Program-made: the position numbers and the translations under genes
Notes under the pieces: model-generated
What the model was told of the DNA's origin: nothing
Seen by the model: only the letters and a program-made list of their open reading frames with translations
The model's database searches: none
Part shown: positions 1 through 10,345 of the stretch, in pieces
Numbering within the stretch: position 1 is the first letter of the stretch
Layout of the letters: every line of letters starts with the position of its first letter
Assembly (NCBI RefSeq): GCF_000350225.1
Contig: NW_005179154.1
Coordinates: forward strand, 96,664-135,181
Source of the DNA: Chondrus crispus
Lineage: Eukaryota > Rhodophyta > Florideophyceae > Gigartinales > Gigartinaceae
Length of the DNA: 38,518 bases
Reading direction: 5' to 3'

Positions 1-623
1 GTGGCGACATGAAATACGGCTCGTCGACTTTGACCATGATAACATATAAATTCCGGTTGCAGACCGCGACGCGATTCGCTGTGCGCTTGCCATGGCAGCG
101 AGAACCGACCTAATAATAGAACATTGGGACCTTGAGTCCGCGTTTCTCCACAAATGTTTGGACGTGAAGAAACTATTTATGTACATCATTCTCCCCGTTT
201 TGACGGAACATACAAACACCCGAACCACGTTAGACTCCTCATTTGCCATCTGTATAGCAAACGCCAAGCCAACAAAAAACACACAACCCGACTTGCAGGC
301 AGACTCGATCTCCGTAAGTTTCGAAGGCTTTCAAGCGACAGCTGCACATTCATTCTCAGAAGTGTGGGCGAAATGTTTTTGTGCTATTTGTCATAACTTT
401 TGACGCTTTTATTGTTGTCGCCAACAATCGCAACCTATTGAACCATGCCCAAACACAACTGGCGTCCTCGTCCCGCCTCAAAAATGTAGGCCCCGTCAAG
501 CACATTCTTGGCTGGAAAGTCGACCGCACAAACAGTACAATATCAATATCTCAGCTAGTCTTTATTGAACCGGTTATAAAAATATTCCACATGGCTGAGT
601 CAACCTCCGAGGCAACCCCGTAC

Positions 624-683
624 ACAACAGAAGACCTCTCCAAACTCAATCCTAGGATTGAGTTTGGAGAGGTCTTCTGTTGT
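624..683. repeat. Perfect 60-bp palindrome inside Copia RT
   Basis: The two 30-bp arms, 624-653 and 654-683, are exact reverse complements with no spacer (centre 653/654). The left arm continues the Copia frame (TPYTTEDLSKLNP). The right arm does not code for Copia. Removing 29 bp (654-682) rejoins the left frame with the downstream frame that reads EPPLNPSTSYVAAV, so the right arm fits as a local inverted duplication that broke the gene. Confidence 0.95.
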
Positions 684-933
684 CAGAAGCTTCTGAGCCC
701 CCACTAAATCCCTCTACATCATATGTTGCAGCTGTCGATTGCCTCCGATACTGGGCCGACAGCGCGCGCCTGGCATCGCTTTCGTAACTGGGCTTCTTGG
801 AAGATATTCACTTCAACCACCCCCTCGCCATTGGAAAGCCCTAAAATACGTCCTTTGCTACCTCCGCAAAACCAAAACTTTCGGCATCACCTATCCCCGA
901 ACCTAACAACCACTCGCGGGATTTCTCGGATGA

Positions 934-973
934 CGATTTCGCATGCGAAATCGGACATGCTGCAGCATGTCCG
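934..973. repeat. Two adjoining perfect palindromes inside Copia RNase H
   Basis: Positions 934-953 form a 20-bp perfect palindrome (8-bp arms around CATG). Positions 952-973 form a 22-bp one (9-bp arms around TGCA), and the two overlap by two bases. Together they add about seven codons between the DFA and CPDTRRSTSG parts of the Copia RNase H motif, which normally lie next to each other. The added bases are inverted copies of the left and right flanks. Confidence 0.93.
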
Positions 974-1187
974 GACACGAGACGCTCGACCTCAGGCTTT
1001 TTGGCTCTCTGGAAAGGCGTTCCGGTAGCATGGCAATCCAAACGCCAGAAATTTGTTTCTGCCTCCACATGAGAGGCGGAATATGTCGCTGCGAACGACG
1101 CAGCCAAGCACGTGCAGTGCCTCCGGAATCGTCTGTCAGACATCACAGACCTCGAACTCGCCACTATAACCCAACTCTACATTGCCA

Positions 1188-1267
1188 ACAGTGGTGCAAT
1201 CGCCACAGCCAACTCCGACCAGTGGTCGACCAGTGCTCGGAGTTGGCTGTGGCGATTGCACCACTGT
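1188..1267. repeat. 80-bp near-perfect palindrome at the end of the Copia relic
   Basis: Arms 1188-1218 and 1237-1267 (31 bp each) are perfectly complementary. The 18-bp middle continues the symmetry around 1227/1228 with only two mismatched pairs (1219/1236 and 1222/1233). The left arm codes for the RNase H tract YIANSGAIATANS. Recognisable Copia coding ends at the palindrome, so it marks the breakpoint of the relic. Confidence 0.93.
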
Positions 1268-2376
1268 GAGTGGGGTGGCTGTGGTATAAACCCGTGCCAC
1301 TGTAGTACCCTTTTCGCGCTACTCGTGTGCACGTGTATCTAGATAACTCAAGTACCCCGACGTACAGTACCAAGCCCATTTACACCGGCCTTGCTCGCTT
1401 TCGACAATCGCACACGTGGACCTACTACCGCGCTTGTACACGTGTGTATTATGACGCGACCTCGTGAGCTCTAGCCGTTACATCTCGATCGCGATCTAGT
1501 ATAGTATATAGTGTCGTTGGGGCTTGCGCCGGGTGTGTTTGGGGACAGGAAACCAAGGACCAAGGACGCGACTCTCGTTCTTGGATTTGCGCGGTACTAA
1601 CGAACTTCTCGTTCACGCTCTCTCGGTCTCCTCGCTCGCGCTCTAGGACTGTCGTGGCCACGTCGCGTTTTGCCTCCCCGCTCGCGCGCACGGTTCGCTG
1701 GCCGTGTGTTAGCCCCGCTGTGTCGAGAGCACCGCGTCGTTCGCGTCTAGTTTCCGTGGTTCGCGAGCACACCCGGGTTTTACAGTCGCCCGAAAGCCTC
1801 TACCACTTCCCCCTAGCTACCTAGTACACGACCCCACGAACGACCCTTGTTTTAGGACGTGACCACGTTTCGCGTTCTACTACAGTGGAACCCCACACAA
1901 AATTCCAACCACATTGACGTCAAATATCATCACCTGAAAGAGTAAATCCTGCGCAAGCGCGTCGTGCCAAAGAAAATACCCTCCAAATAAAACGCTGCAG
2001 ACTTCTTCACAAAACGATTGCGCCCCTCCGTCCTTACTGATCAACTCCACCCCCTGTAAATCCACGAAATCAGGACTCTAAATGCGGCGACTGTTGTATG
2101 ATATTTCCCTTCCATTTGCGGTCCCTCACTACTCACCCTCTGCTGTATGGTACACGTGTCTCTAGCCACACTTCCATGGAAGTATTTAGTATCGCAATAC
2201 TTAAGTAGAGACGATGACGTCGCCGGTAAAGAATTGAGGGCAAAATCTATGTTCATCGACACGAAATTTATACAGCGCCCTCCCGCCCTCAGACCCAACA
2301 ATTTTCCTAGAGCACTACCCATCTCACACGAATTTCCACCTCCAATCATATCCAACGTTGTCATAGACAGAGCCAA
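1268..2376. other. GC- and CT-rich non-coding stretch after Copia, possible LTR relic
   Basis: There is no credible gene here. Positions 1290-1450 carry several ACGTGT and GTGTAC words (GTGCACGTGT near 1329, CACACGTGG near 1411, TACACGTGTG near 1437), followed by a CT/CG-rich tract to about 1860. This composition resembles the ACGTGT-rich block at 20.6-20.9 kb. Its place directly after Copia RNase H is where a 3' LTR would sit, but I cannot define ends or a partner copy. From about 1860 to 2376 the sequence is AT-richer and I recognise nothing. Confidence 0.3.
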
Positions 2377-2800
2377 TTGCAGATTGCGCAGATATGTCGC
2401 TCTCTATGCACATTAAAACTATCAGTCACAAGAAAAGGCTTTCCAAGCAAAAGGCGGACTCCGCCTTTTGCTTGGAAAGCCTTTTCTTGCGTGCTCTCGG
2501 AGAGGAGAGCGAAAGCGCCCGATTTCTTGTGGCAAGGTCATTCCAAAAAGGAAATAGCCACTCAAACCGAAGTTTCCCTCTCAGCTCTCTACTGCATTAA
2601 AAAACGTTGATGCATCATGACAAAGAAGAACTTGAGTATCTACAGGATCCTGTATCCCACTTTCCCAGGCGGCGCCCTAGGTGTTCGGAAACTAAAGAGC
2701 CCTTCGTCGTGTCGCGGAAGCTGGAGGCAGCAGAAAGAAGAGTTGCCGTGAACTGTGCACTGCTGAAGATTGTGCAGGGCTAAATATATCAAGATAGTCG
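2377..2800 (+). pseudogene. Tc1/mariner-like transposase relic (N-terminal helix-turn-helix)
   Basis: Positions 2377-2610 read through a basic start (VTRKGFPSKRR) to GHSKKEIATQTEVSLSALYC and IKKR. This matches the first DNA-binding helix-turn-helix of Tc1-family transposases, whose usual form is a G-hS-x-x-EIA core followed by S-x-x-TV-x-x-I. A 61-bp palindrome interrupts it between the basic start and the helix-turn-helix. Downstream in another frame, to about 2800, a weak PRRRPRCSETKEPFVV tract could be the linker before the second helix-turn-helix. No DDE catalytic part follows. The family call rests on the helix-turn-helix alone. Confidence 0.55.
2429..2489. repeat. Perfect 61-bp palindrome inside the Tc1 relic
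   Basis: Thirty bases on each side of a single central base (2459) are exact reverse complements. The arms lie within the coding trace of the transposase N-terminus. The structure resembles the fold-back palindromes of the neighbouring Copia relic. Confidence 0.95.
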
Positions 2801-4742
2801 TAAACCGTTTCACGTGGCGTTTCCTCTTCCATCGCAATGAAGTCTTTCAAATCTCGTCACTCAAAAGCAACCTTTCGCACGGCTGAAAAGATGTTTAGGG
2901 CTAGGAGTGCAGCTAAAAAAACTACACGCATCGCTAGCAATAACCAGGAGTAGTGCTCTTACCTACGATATAGCCTGAACATCTGTTGTCGAGTCAGGCT
3001 TGTGGCCCATGATTTTTCAATTTCTGGACCGATTTGAGCTTGAGCCTAGCCAACCCTGTAACAACATCCCTGAAATCCGCATTTTGCGATCACCAACTCG
3101 AAATGTCTCTGCTTTGCGAACTGTGATCATGTCGGAGTCAAGAAGAAAGTCCGACCTTCGGCTCGGCAAAACGTATTGGTTTGTAAATGGCAGTTGATCA
3201 GAGTGAAAGACATCCGCAGAGATACGGGTACTCTGATGGAGGATTTAAAGGTGAATTCACTGCTGGAAGCCGACATCACATTTCCTAAGTTTGCGAAATT
3301 TTCGCGAGGAATCTGCCATTTATGTGTCTCGGAGGCTGCTGCGCAGCATGTACAGGTAGAGTACAAAATCATTTTTCAATTGAGAGCGAAGTTGGTATTT
3401 TGAGCTCTGAACGCAACGTCCGAGAGAATATTAGAGCTCGAATTGTGAAATTAACGCCTGATGATAACAGAGAGAATGAAGTTTAGTCTGCAGAGAGTTA
3501 TTTGGATTGAGTGCAATAGGATTTCTGCGGGGACTTTTGAATGATATCCCCATAGCATCTTGGTCAGTTTAACAGGAGGAGAGTTCGGAGGAGATTATAT
3601 TTCTGTGCTGGGGAGAACTGAAACGACGGTTTCTGGGTTGATGCTTTTGGCACACCTGCTTTGAATGTGCTCGGTAACTGTTTTATGATTGCCCCCTTCT
3701 TGAGCTTTCGAGGTTCTCGGGCCTTTTGCGGGGAGAAAAGCACACTCTGATTGATAAATATGAAGAACTCTGATGTGTGAAATGAGTGTCAAATTGAGCC
3801 GCCGGGAAGGGTAAAGTGAAAATGAGTATTACCCTCCACCCTTCCCCAACCCCTCGCTCACATGTGGGCCTGTATCATGGGCAAGGCCACATTCAAAACA
3901 ATCACTAAGGCCGTCTCTAGAAGTGGGGCGCGAACATGGAGCTTCACACTCTATGCTCTCACCCACAGGTGAAGCAAAGGGGCCTTCGTAGGTAATGCGC
4001 TACTAACAAGAGTTTTTTACAACTACATACGGCCCTAAAAGAACTACTCTGGCTTTCTGCGACGTAACATTATCATTGTCAAGACCACATTGTAGAATAC
4101 ACTGACGGGCTTCAGTAATTACGTGTGTGTTTCGCACTTCCGTTTTCTCAGGCAAGACCTTCTCAAATCGTCCTATTTTTCTGCAAGAAAAACATACCTT
4201 TCTTCACCAAACGCACTTGATTCAGTTCTGCACCGCTGCTGGCTACTTCTGGTGTCCTGAGCTCACTGGAAATGCTATACAGATTTAAAGATCACGAATC
4301 ACAGCCCTCAGATCTCTGAGCTGTTCTGAAAGGCTATTGATGACTTCATTGAAAATTATGAGTATCTCATCACGAGCCTTTTCGCATGTACCATTTATTT
4401 CTTTCGGTACCGAGCAGTACATAAATTAAATCTCTAATAAAACCAGACTTTCGATAACTATAAGGGGTTTATTGATGGAACCAACATATATATACATCGC
4501 CAGGCCAGGCGATGACACATTACAGAAGGTATTTTTTATATGACACAAACGTTTTGATGCACCCCAATATTGAGCTTTGGTTTACCCGGACTGAAATCTG
4601 TCCCAAAGATACTGTCCAGTGGAAGGCCAGAGATATGATTGGACGCTCTATTAAATTGACAGCCGAAGCAAATGAAAGGACTTCTCGCGGAGCCATGTAA
4701 CCTGTCTCAGCTGAGAGCTATAAAATACTATAACGGTCTACC
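2801..4742. other. No recognisable gene
   Basis: Only short ORFs (under 85 codons) occur, without domains or motifs I recognise. Composition is AT-richer than the flanking elements. A 20-bp inverted repeat with 7-bp arms and a 6-nt loop lies at 4495-4514. The stretch is probably old transposon debris; I see no RNA gene. Confidence 0.4.
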
Positions 4743-5515
4743 TTACGGGGCTCCGCTTCCATATCCACACTGTGCACACTTCTGTAGCATTCTGATCATT
4801 ATTCGAAACTCTTTAAGATCCATTCCCCTCAGCGCCTCTCTGTTTTTCTTTGGCTCCTCCATATCACACTCGGGGTCGGCCTTCTCCGCTTCGAATAGGT
4901 CCCGGTCTAACTGAAGCGTCTGCGTCTCGAGCACACTTTGCATCTTGTCTCCGCTCTCTAAGGCGGCGATGAACCCGGCCCTTTCAACCTTAGTTGGGCT
5001 GAACGTTTCTATGTCTCGCTTACGCGTCTTCGCACTGCGTCGCACACTTCTAATAATGCTTGCGTCCTCGCCCCCCCATTCATTGTCTCCACCGTAATCT
5101 ACGACTGTTGTACCAATACCACTATCCTCCCCGTGCGCGGCGCGCGGCCCGCTTGGTTTCATGCTCCCAAATGATGGCTCCGAACCGCTCCTTTCGTTCA
5201 TATTCGTCCATGCACTTATTTCGTTTGGCGTTGTGTTGCCACTCAAAGTCTATGCGCGCCTCTATCATGGCACTCAGCAACTTTTTTGCCTCTCTCATTT
5301 CCCCCAAAACCACCCATCCAACTTTTCACATTATCGTAGTTCTCAAAACGCTCTTGATTGCTTTTGTAACAATACTGAATAGCCTTACATGTCACGACAT
5401 GGCGGATGCCTTTCGTCGCATTCGCTGTCGATGAAGCAATATCGAAGCACTCCCTGATGTCGCCGTATGGGGCGATGTGCGCCTTAGCGGCTGCAATCTC
5501 TTTAAAATCAAGTCT
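4743..5515 (-). pseudogene. Frame-broken charged coiled-coil protein, unidentified
   Basis: Reading from 5515 down, a first frame gives DFKEIAAAKAHIAPYGDIRE and continues to VKSWM. A second frame gives EMREAKKLLSAMIEARIDFE and WEHETKRAARRARGG. A third gives a Gly/Asp/Ser linker and a helical end (ETQTLQLDRDLFEAEKADPE, then KEFRIMIRMLQKC). The pieces abut in order, so one gene with two frameshifts (near 5310 and 5130) is the simplest reading. The C-terminal third looks like the charged helical tail of Myb/SANT or trihelix-type proteins that often accompany Harbinger transposons, but no DNA-binding domain is visible here. I do not recognise the family. Confidence 0.4.
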
Positions 5516-6969
5516 TTCTGGTACGAAAAGGGGAAGTGATGACTTACCTCTCGGGATTTATTCTGCAGGCCAGCCCAATCAGTGAGATAGGCTTGCTCGG
5601 TAGGAGGGACAGAGAAGAGAGGAGGGAGAGGCAGAGGGCAAGGAATCTCAGGAAGGGAAGTATGCGAGACGGGCGGTGAGGTCGCCGAGGAATCAATATG
5701 GGCCTAAATCTGGTCCTCCATTACGGCGTTCACGTGGGAAGGGAGAGGCTCGGGAGGGTAGGAGTGGTGAATGGAAGTGGGTGAGGGAGAGTTGAAAAGA
5801 TGGCGCAGCTGTTTCACCCTACCTTTTCCAGTGACTTTTGAACTTCGGAGATGTGCGCGTCGCACCAGTAACTGCCCACACTTCTGAATTATTCTCACCC
5901 GTTGCTCCTAGAAATCTGTATTCCGTATTACGGGTGGTGACTTGAATATGACTTTGCCCGACGGTATTTTTCATGTCGCGTCCGCAAACTCCCTAATGTA
6001 ATGCTCACAATTGTGAACAACAGATCACTTGTCACGCCCATCTCTGGCCCTCGTTTTTGACTGACGTGATTGGCTGAAACTCAATATCTATACTTCAGCA
6101 TCTTTGCCGGACTCTGCACATGCTTCCCATGTTATCAAAATCCAAACTTGACCGTTAGAATCCCATTTAGACGTTTGCACAATGAGGGTTCTATGGAAGT
6201 AAATAAAAGTCTCTACAGCTACGATTATGCTTGTAGTAGTCTTTTTGATGTAGCCCGTGTGCGGTACTGGGACCCTTCACGAAGAACCTCTTTTTATGGG
6301 GCGTCACTAATGATGGGACGTTGTGATACTCACTGGGGACAGTTCGTGCAATATTGAGCTACTTTGAATTGCTTGCACGAACGAGATTTGGTATGATCCC
6401 GGAGTAGATCTATAATTGGATTACACACTGTATAATCTGTACTCCACAGTACGCTGCGTACCCACGAACTGTTAGTATCGACCACCTCTCGGAGCCAATA
6501 ATAGTTATCGCCCTGCCCCCCAGAGGAAACTTTTGAAGGCCTGAAAAGCTTACAGTGCGCGCAATAAGTATACAGCGTCCCTCTAAAAAGGCCTGCTGAG
6601 CCAACCGCTGGTCAATTTTGAAAAACTTCCCCGGAGTCAAGCCCCTTTAAGGATCATGCCGAAAGTATTAAAGTAGATTTATTCTTTCTGAGTAACTTCG
6701 GAGTTATGATCGGTGCGCTACTTCGGAGGGCGCATTATGTATTAGGCACGTTGGGCTATTGAAATCCTCAAAGTGAACGAATATTTATTCAGTAGTCTGT
6801 TTTCGCAACCCTCCTCCCCAACACTTCCAAGCATTGCTTTGGTATGCTTTTCAGCAAGAAATATATGTATCAACTATCAATTTTGTCCCACTCTACCAAG
6901 CACAAGTCCAAGGCTCACTAAAATAGGCAAATTGTCTGGCGTCGGTATATATGCGCCTAACAAACACAG
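5516..6969. other. No recognisable gene
   Basis: ORFs are all under 100 codons and carry no motif I can name. A purine-rich GGGAGAGG tract occupies about 5590-5790. The rest is AT-rich. No tRNA- or rRNA-like structure was seen. Confidence 0.35.
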
Positions 6970-7470
6970 CTCACAAGTTCCCTATGGGATGGAAGTCTGG
7001 GCTTTTGGCGGGGCACTGCATAACGGCAAATTTCTGTTTAAACTACTTCTTTGAGAGCTTTGAGGTGTGACTTGATGAGTTGTCTTGGTGAAGTATCCAC
7101 GATCGGTTGTCATTCTGGTCGACAAACGGCAGCAAACTGTCTTCCAAAGTATTTGCATACTTGACAGAGTCTTTGTTATCACCGACAATTGCAAGATTGG
7201 TCTTACCCGACTCACTGAAATATCCCCATACCATTGAAGAAGCGCATCCTCCTTGACGCTTTGAAACACCATTTTCCTTACGAATATCGCGCCAATAGAA
7301 TACAATATCATCCAGCCCGTCCTGGGCGACCTTTTTTCATGTGAAAATCAATTGGAGCCTTATCCTGCTGCCGCCAAGCCACATGAGCAGATAAACATTC
7401 AACCCCTTTTTGTGGGCCTCCGTTATTGCTGGAGCAGACAGCTTATGCTTTCTTGTACTTAAGATGTGTA
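6970..7470 (-). pseudogene. Tc1/mariner transposase relic (catalytic core)
   Basis: Read from right to left, fragments give HKLSAPAITEAHKKG, then VFYWRDIRKENGVSKRQGG, SMVWGYFSESGKTNLAIVGD, TLEDSLLPFVDQND and ILHQDNSSSHTSKLSKK. Near 6990-7030 another frame gives MQCPAKSPDFHPIGN. These are the ordered Tc1 landmarks: the tract after the first Asp, the MVWG-FS-SGKT strand, the second catalytic Asp in the QDN-HTS box, and the SPD-NPIEN box of the third catalytic residue. The third acidic residue position reads G (HPIGN), and the first Asp box is lost near 7330. At least one stop and one frameshift are present, so it is inactive. Confidence 0.82.
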
Positions 7471-7836
7471 GCACTCTACAACAACTGATGGACACGGCGA
7501 CGTTGAATGGGCAGCTGGTGCTCTTTATGGCGAGTTTCAGCAGTCATCCGCCCCTAGAGATTTCTAAGCTTGGATGCTTACCTGATCAGATGCATTTTTG
7601 GTGCGGATGATAATTTTGACGATCTTCCTGGTCGCTTAATCGTGCCATATTTTTTAGGATTGTAGCATAACCCCCCTGGCAGATCCACTGGATTTACTTT
7701 AGATAAGATCAGGATTGATGTAGTTACTGCAGAGCCCGACGCTCTACAGTACCACCGCGCGTGTCCACATGTGCCCCACGGCACTCGTGCACACGTGTAC
7801 CAGTTGCACGAAGCGCGCGCACGGGTCCATGTGTAC
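7471..7836. other. No gene; GC-rich ACGTGT-containing stretch before the Gypsy LTR
   Basis: To about 7720 nothing is recognisable. From 7735 the base composition changes sharply to GC-rich with CACATGTG, GCACACGTGT and CCATGTGTAC words, similar to 20.6-20.9 kb. The same block holds the hairpins directly upstream of the 5' LTR. Confidence 0.35.
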
Positions 7837-7916
7837 TGTCAGCACCGATGCTGACACCGTACAGTGCAGGCCGACCTGCACTACAGTAGACTACTACAGT
7901 ACCTCGGTACTGTAGT
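7837..7916. repeat. Three consecutive perfect hairpins at the 5' LTR edge
   Basis: Positions 7837-7856 (8-bp arms, loop CCGA), 7863-7882 (8-bp arms, loop CCGA) and 7893-7916 (11 paired bases either side of TC; 10-bp arms with loop CTCG if drawn as a tetraloop) are each perfect. The last one crosses the start of the LTR at 7911. Confidence 0.9.
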
Positions 7917-8326
7917 GTTATTATAGCGGTTTGTATATTAAATATGAGCGGACCGACAGCGGAGAGGAGAGGACAAGCACGGGCTTGTCCAGAACCTACC
8001 ACCTAGGTTCCGCCGGCTTATTCTAGACTACGAGAGCGACGTTCGCGTCGGCCTAGTACGGAGCCCCGCGGGTAGTGGTCGCGCGCGGTGAGCAGGATCT
8101 GCCTTCGCCCGTCGGTACTGGATCGTTACCCAGTACCGCGCCGGGGCGTTGAGGCGTCGACCTGCCCATACGCACGCTCGACCACCTCCGATCCCGCTCC
8201 ACCATGCTACCCGGGCTCGCGCGGTTCCGATAGCTGGTGGTGCTTCTTTTCCCGGTCTTCTCCCGATCCGGGGTCTCTGTCCAGCTGTGAGCAAACACCC
8301 TTCTCCGTGAGGGAGTTTATGCTACA
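7911..8326 (+). repeat. 5' LTR of the Gypsy element
   Basis: It starts TGTAG and ends CTACA, the usual TG..CA with a 5-bp inverted terminus, and repeats at 18910-19325 without length change. It carries a 20-bp hairpin at 7971-7990, one with 9-bp arms at 8113-8138, and AT-rich TATATTAAATATG-like promoter sequence near 7932. Confidence 0.93.
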
Positions 8327-8327
8327 G

Positions 8328-8345
8328 TGGTCTCCCGACCTAGAA
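8328..8345 (+). other. Candidate primer binding site
   Basis: One base after the LTR the sequence begins TGGTCTCCCGACC. The TGG start complements the CCA tail of a tRNA, and the position is right for minus-strand priming. I cannot assign the tRNA from memory. Confidence 0.4.
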
Positions 8346-9386
8346 GACCCCGAGATCTTTCCGAGAAGAATTTCTTTTTCCTCCGCGTCCATACGCGTTG
8401 AGACGCGTTGAGATGAGTCAAGACTACGCGACCTCGATCTGATCCGAACCGGCGGATCCGATGGCGGCCGCTATGCACGCACCATCACCGCCGTTTGGCG
8501 ACGGGCACGCTGGTCTCCAAGACCGCAAACCGTCGCCCGAGTCCCCGGAAGGATAAGCGGCTGCGACGTTCGATCGCATAGCTGACGACATTGAGGAAGT
8601 CCTTACTTCACTCCGTACAGACGTGACGGACGCCGTCTACTCGCGATGTATGGACGAGCTCCGCTCCCTACGTGAAGGGAGGTTCGATCCAGCCAGCCAG
8701 TCCTTGGAGAATCTCCGAGCACTAGTCGACGAGTTACACTCGCGACTGGTGCTCGTCTAAGACTCGCGCCTCGCACAGCCCGTACTGCGCGGGCAAGATC
8801 GCCCCACGAGGCTGACCTCGACGAGACGTCCTGACGATCGACCGTCTCCGTCCGCGGAACAGTTGGGTGCGTTCGCGCACCTCTCCGCCGAGCTCAACGC
8901 TACGCGACAGCGTGCTCGTGACACGGAACGGACCATGGCGGCAAGGCTACCTGGTGCCCCCACGAGAGGGCCCGGTAGTACCATACTTCCGAGCGCCGTC
9001 GCTCCGGAAGGTTGGCGTCCGACTGGCGCCGACACCAGTCGGACTGCGGAAGGAAACAGTCCTCCGATGGGCGAGAATCTCGCCTCTGAGACCCAAGCAT
9101 TGCCGCCTATCTCCGGAAGTAGGCGGCACATGGAACGCTTATCGTACGCAGACGTACAGGACCGTGGAGGGGCCGCTCGCAGATCCGGAGAACCGATGTT
9201 TTTCGTCGATCCCCGCTGGGGCGGCTACCCGCCGGCGCGTTATGCCGAGCATCCAGGTCCGGTAGACGTCCATACGCTACCCGTTACTGCTTTTGTCACG
9301 CTAGGTCCCGCCGAGCCCGGGCTCGAGCCGGTGCATACGATGATCCAAGAGTTCAGCGCCGTCGCTGACTATCGTATGTATACATA

Positions 9387-9418
9387 TGTTGTCCAAGCGG
9401 TATACCGCTTGGACAACA
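9387..9418. repeat. Perfect 32-bp palindrome in gag
   Basis: Arms of 16 bp meet without spacer at GGTATACC (centre 9402/9403). It encodes part of YVVQAVYRLDN in the gag frame and does not shift the frame. Confidence 0.93.
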
Positions 9419-10060
9419 CCTCGAGGCTCGTCACCTCGGGTGACGCGGGACGGATCGCGAAGTCCGTCCAACGCTGCCGTGGGATCCGTCCCACGATGCG
9501 CAGCTTCGACGGTATGGACCCGATAGAGCTGCTGCCGTTCTTGAAGGATATCCGGATAACCTTCAACTCGCAACACATTACCGAAGGTGTTGCGATACGA
9601 GTCGTCGCGCACTTCCTAGAGCGCGACGCGGAGCGGCTGTATACGAGTTATACGATGCGTGGCCTCCGCGCCGGCCAGCTCTACGACGACGTGAGCTGGC
9701 CGGGGCTCGTTAATCAACTACTAAAACGCTACCTAACCGACGACGTGTTAGGTGAAGCGTACGACGCCGTCGCTACGGCGAGGCAGCGACCACACGAGAT
9801 GGAGAACACATTTGCGGACCGGCTGGAAACGGCCGCGTTCCGGTGCACGGCAGTGTTCTCCGAACAGTACCTCGCGCACTACTTTGTGCGTGGAATGGCA
9901 CCTGCGACCCGTGCCGCAGTTTCCGAGACATTTCAATGGCTGCCGAGTATCCAGAAGACCGATCGTCCGACTATCCGCCGCATCGCTACGGCGGACAAGA
10001 CAACTTACCGCGCTCGGCGCAGCTTACCTCTGCCGGATCCGAAACCAGCAGGGAAAATAG

Positions 10061-10080
10061 GGCGGACTCCGAAGTCCGCC
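10061..10080. repeat. Hairpin 8-4-8, loop CCGA (gag)
   Basis: GGCGGACT and AGTCCGCC flank a CCGA loop. It is one of a set of 20-bp perfect hairpins in this element. Confidence 0.93.
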
Positions 10081-10325
10081 GCGACAAGTTCGCCTGCCTC
10101 AGCCCTCCACATCGGGGATGATGAGTGGCGGGCTGATCCTGTCCTCATTACGCAAGAAGCAGGGCTCGCGGTAGGACGACCTCCCACGCCCATGTCGACC
10201 GGAACGACAGCGAGTTATGCGACTGCATTCCCGCACACTCCACGAGTGGCAAGGGGTACGGACCCCCGTGTCGCAGAGCTCGACATCTCCAACCGAGATT
10301 CCGGGGGCGCAGCGCTTCAAGTGCC

Positions 10326-10345
10326 CCTCCTCACCGATGAGGAGG
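10326..10345. repeat. Hairpin 8-4-8, loop CCGA (gag)
   Basis: CCTCCTCA and TGAGGAGG flank a CCGA loop, 43 bp before the zinc knuckle region begins. Confidence 0.93.

Larger units (their letters stand above)
1..1267 (+). pseudogene. Degraded Ty1/Copia pol (reverse transcriptase and RNase H)
   Basis: This is a retrotransposon polyprotein relic spread over three frames. Early on, a stretch reading ETIYVHHSPRFDGTY and then LICHLYSKRQA matches the Copia RT segment that normally reads EE-IYV-QPPGF and LYGLKQA. From about 390 the frame reads FIVVANN, then VGPVKHILGWKVDR and ISQLVFIEPV, which is the conserved Copia tract after the catalytic YVDD box. From about 925 the Copia RNase H signature appears as CPDTRRSTSGF, AWQSKRQKFVSASTREAEY and LYIANSGAIATANS. 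Stops and shifts separate the pieces, and two of the breaks coincide with perfect palindromes. The 5' part lies outside the window. The family call is secure; nothing here is functional. Confidence 0.88.

Noticed and set aside
1449..1772. 107-codon minus-strand ORF
   Set aside because: It lies in a CT/CG-rich LTR-like tract and translates to an Arg/Glu/Thr-rich sequence without motifs.
5529..5560. 30-nt GTAAGT..CAG mini-intron upstream of the coiled-coil relic
   Set aside because: Splicing it leads to an in-frame stop just upstream, and the length is implausibly short.
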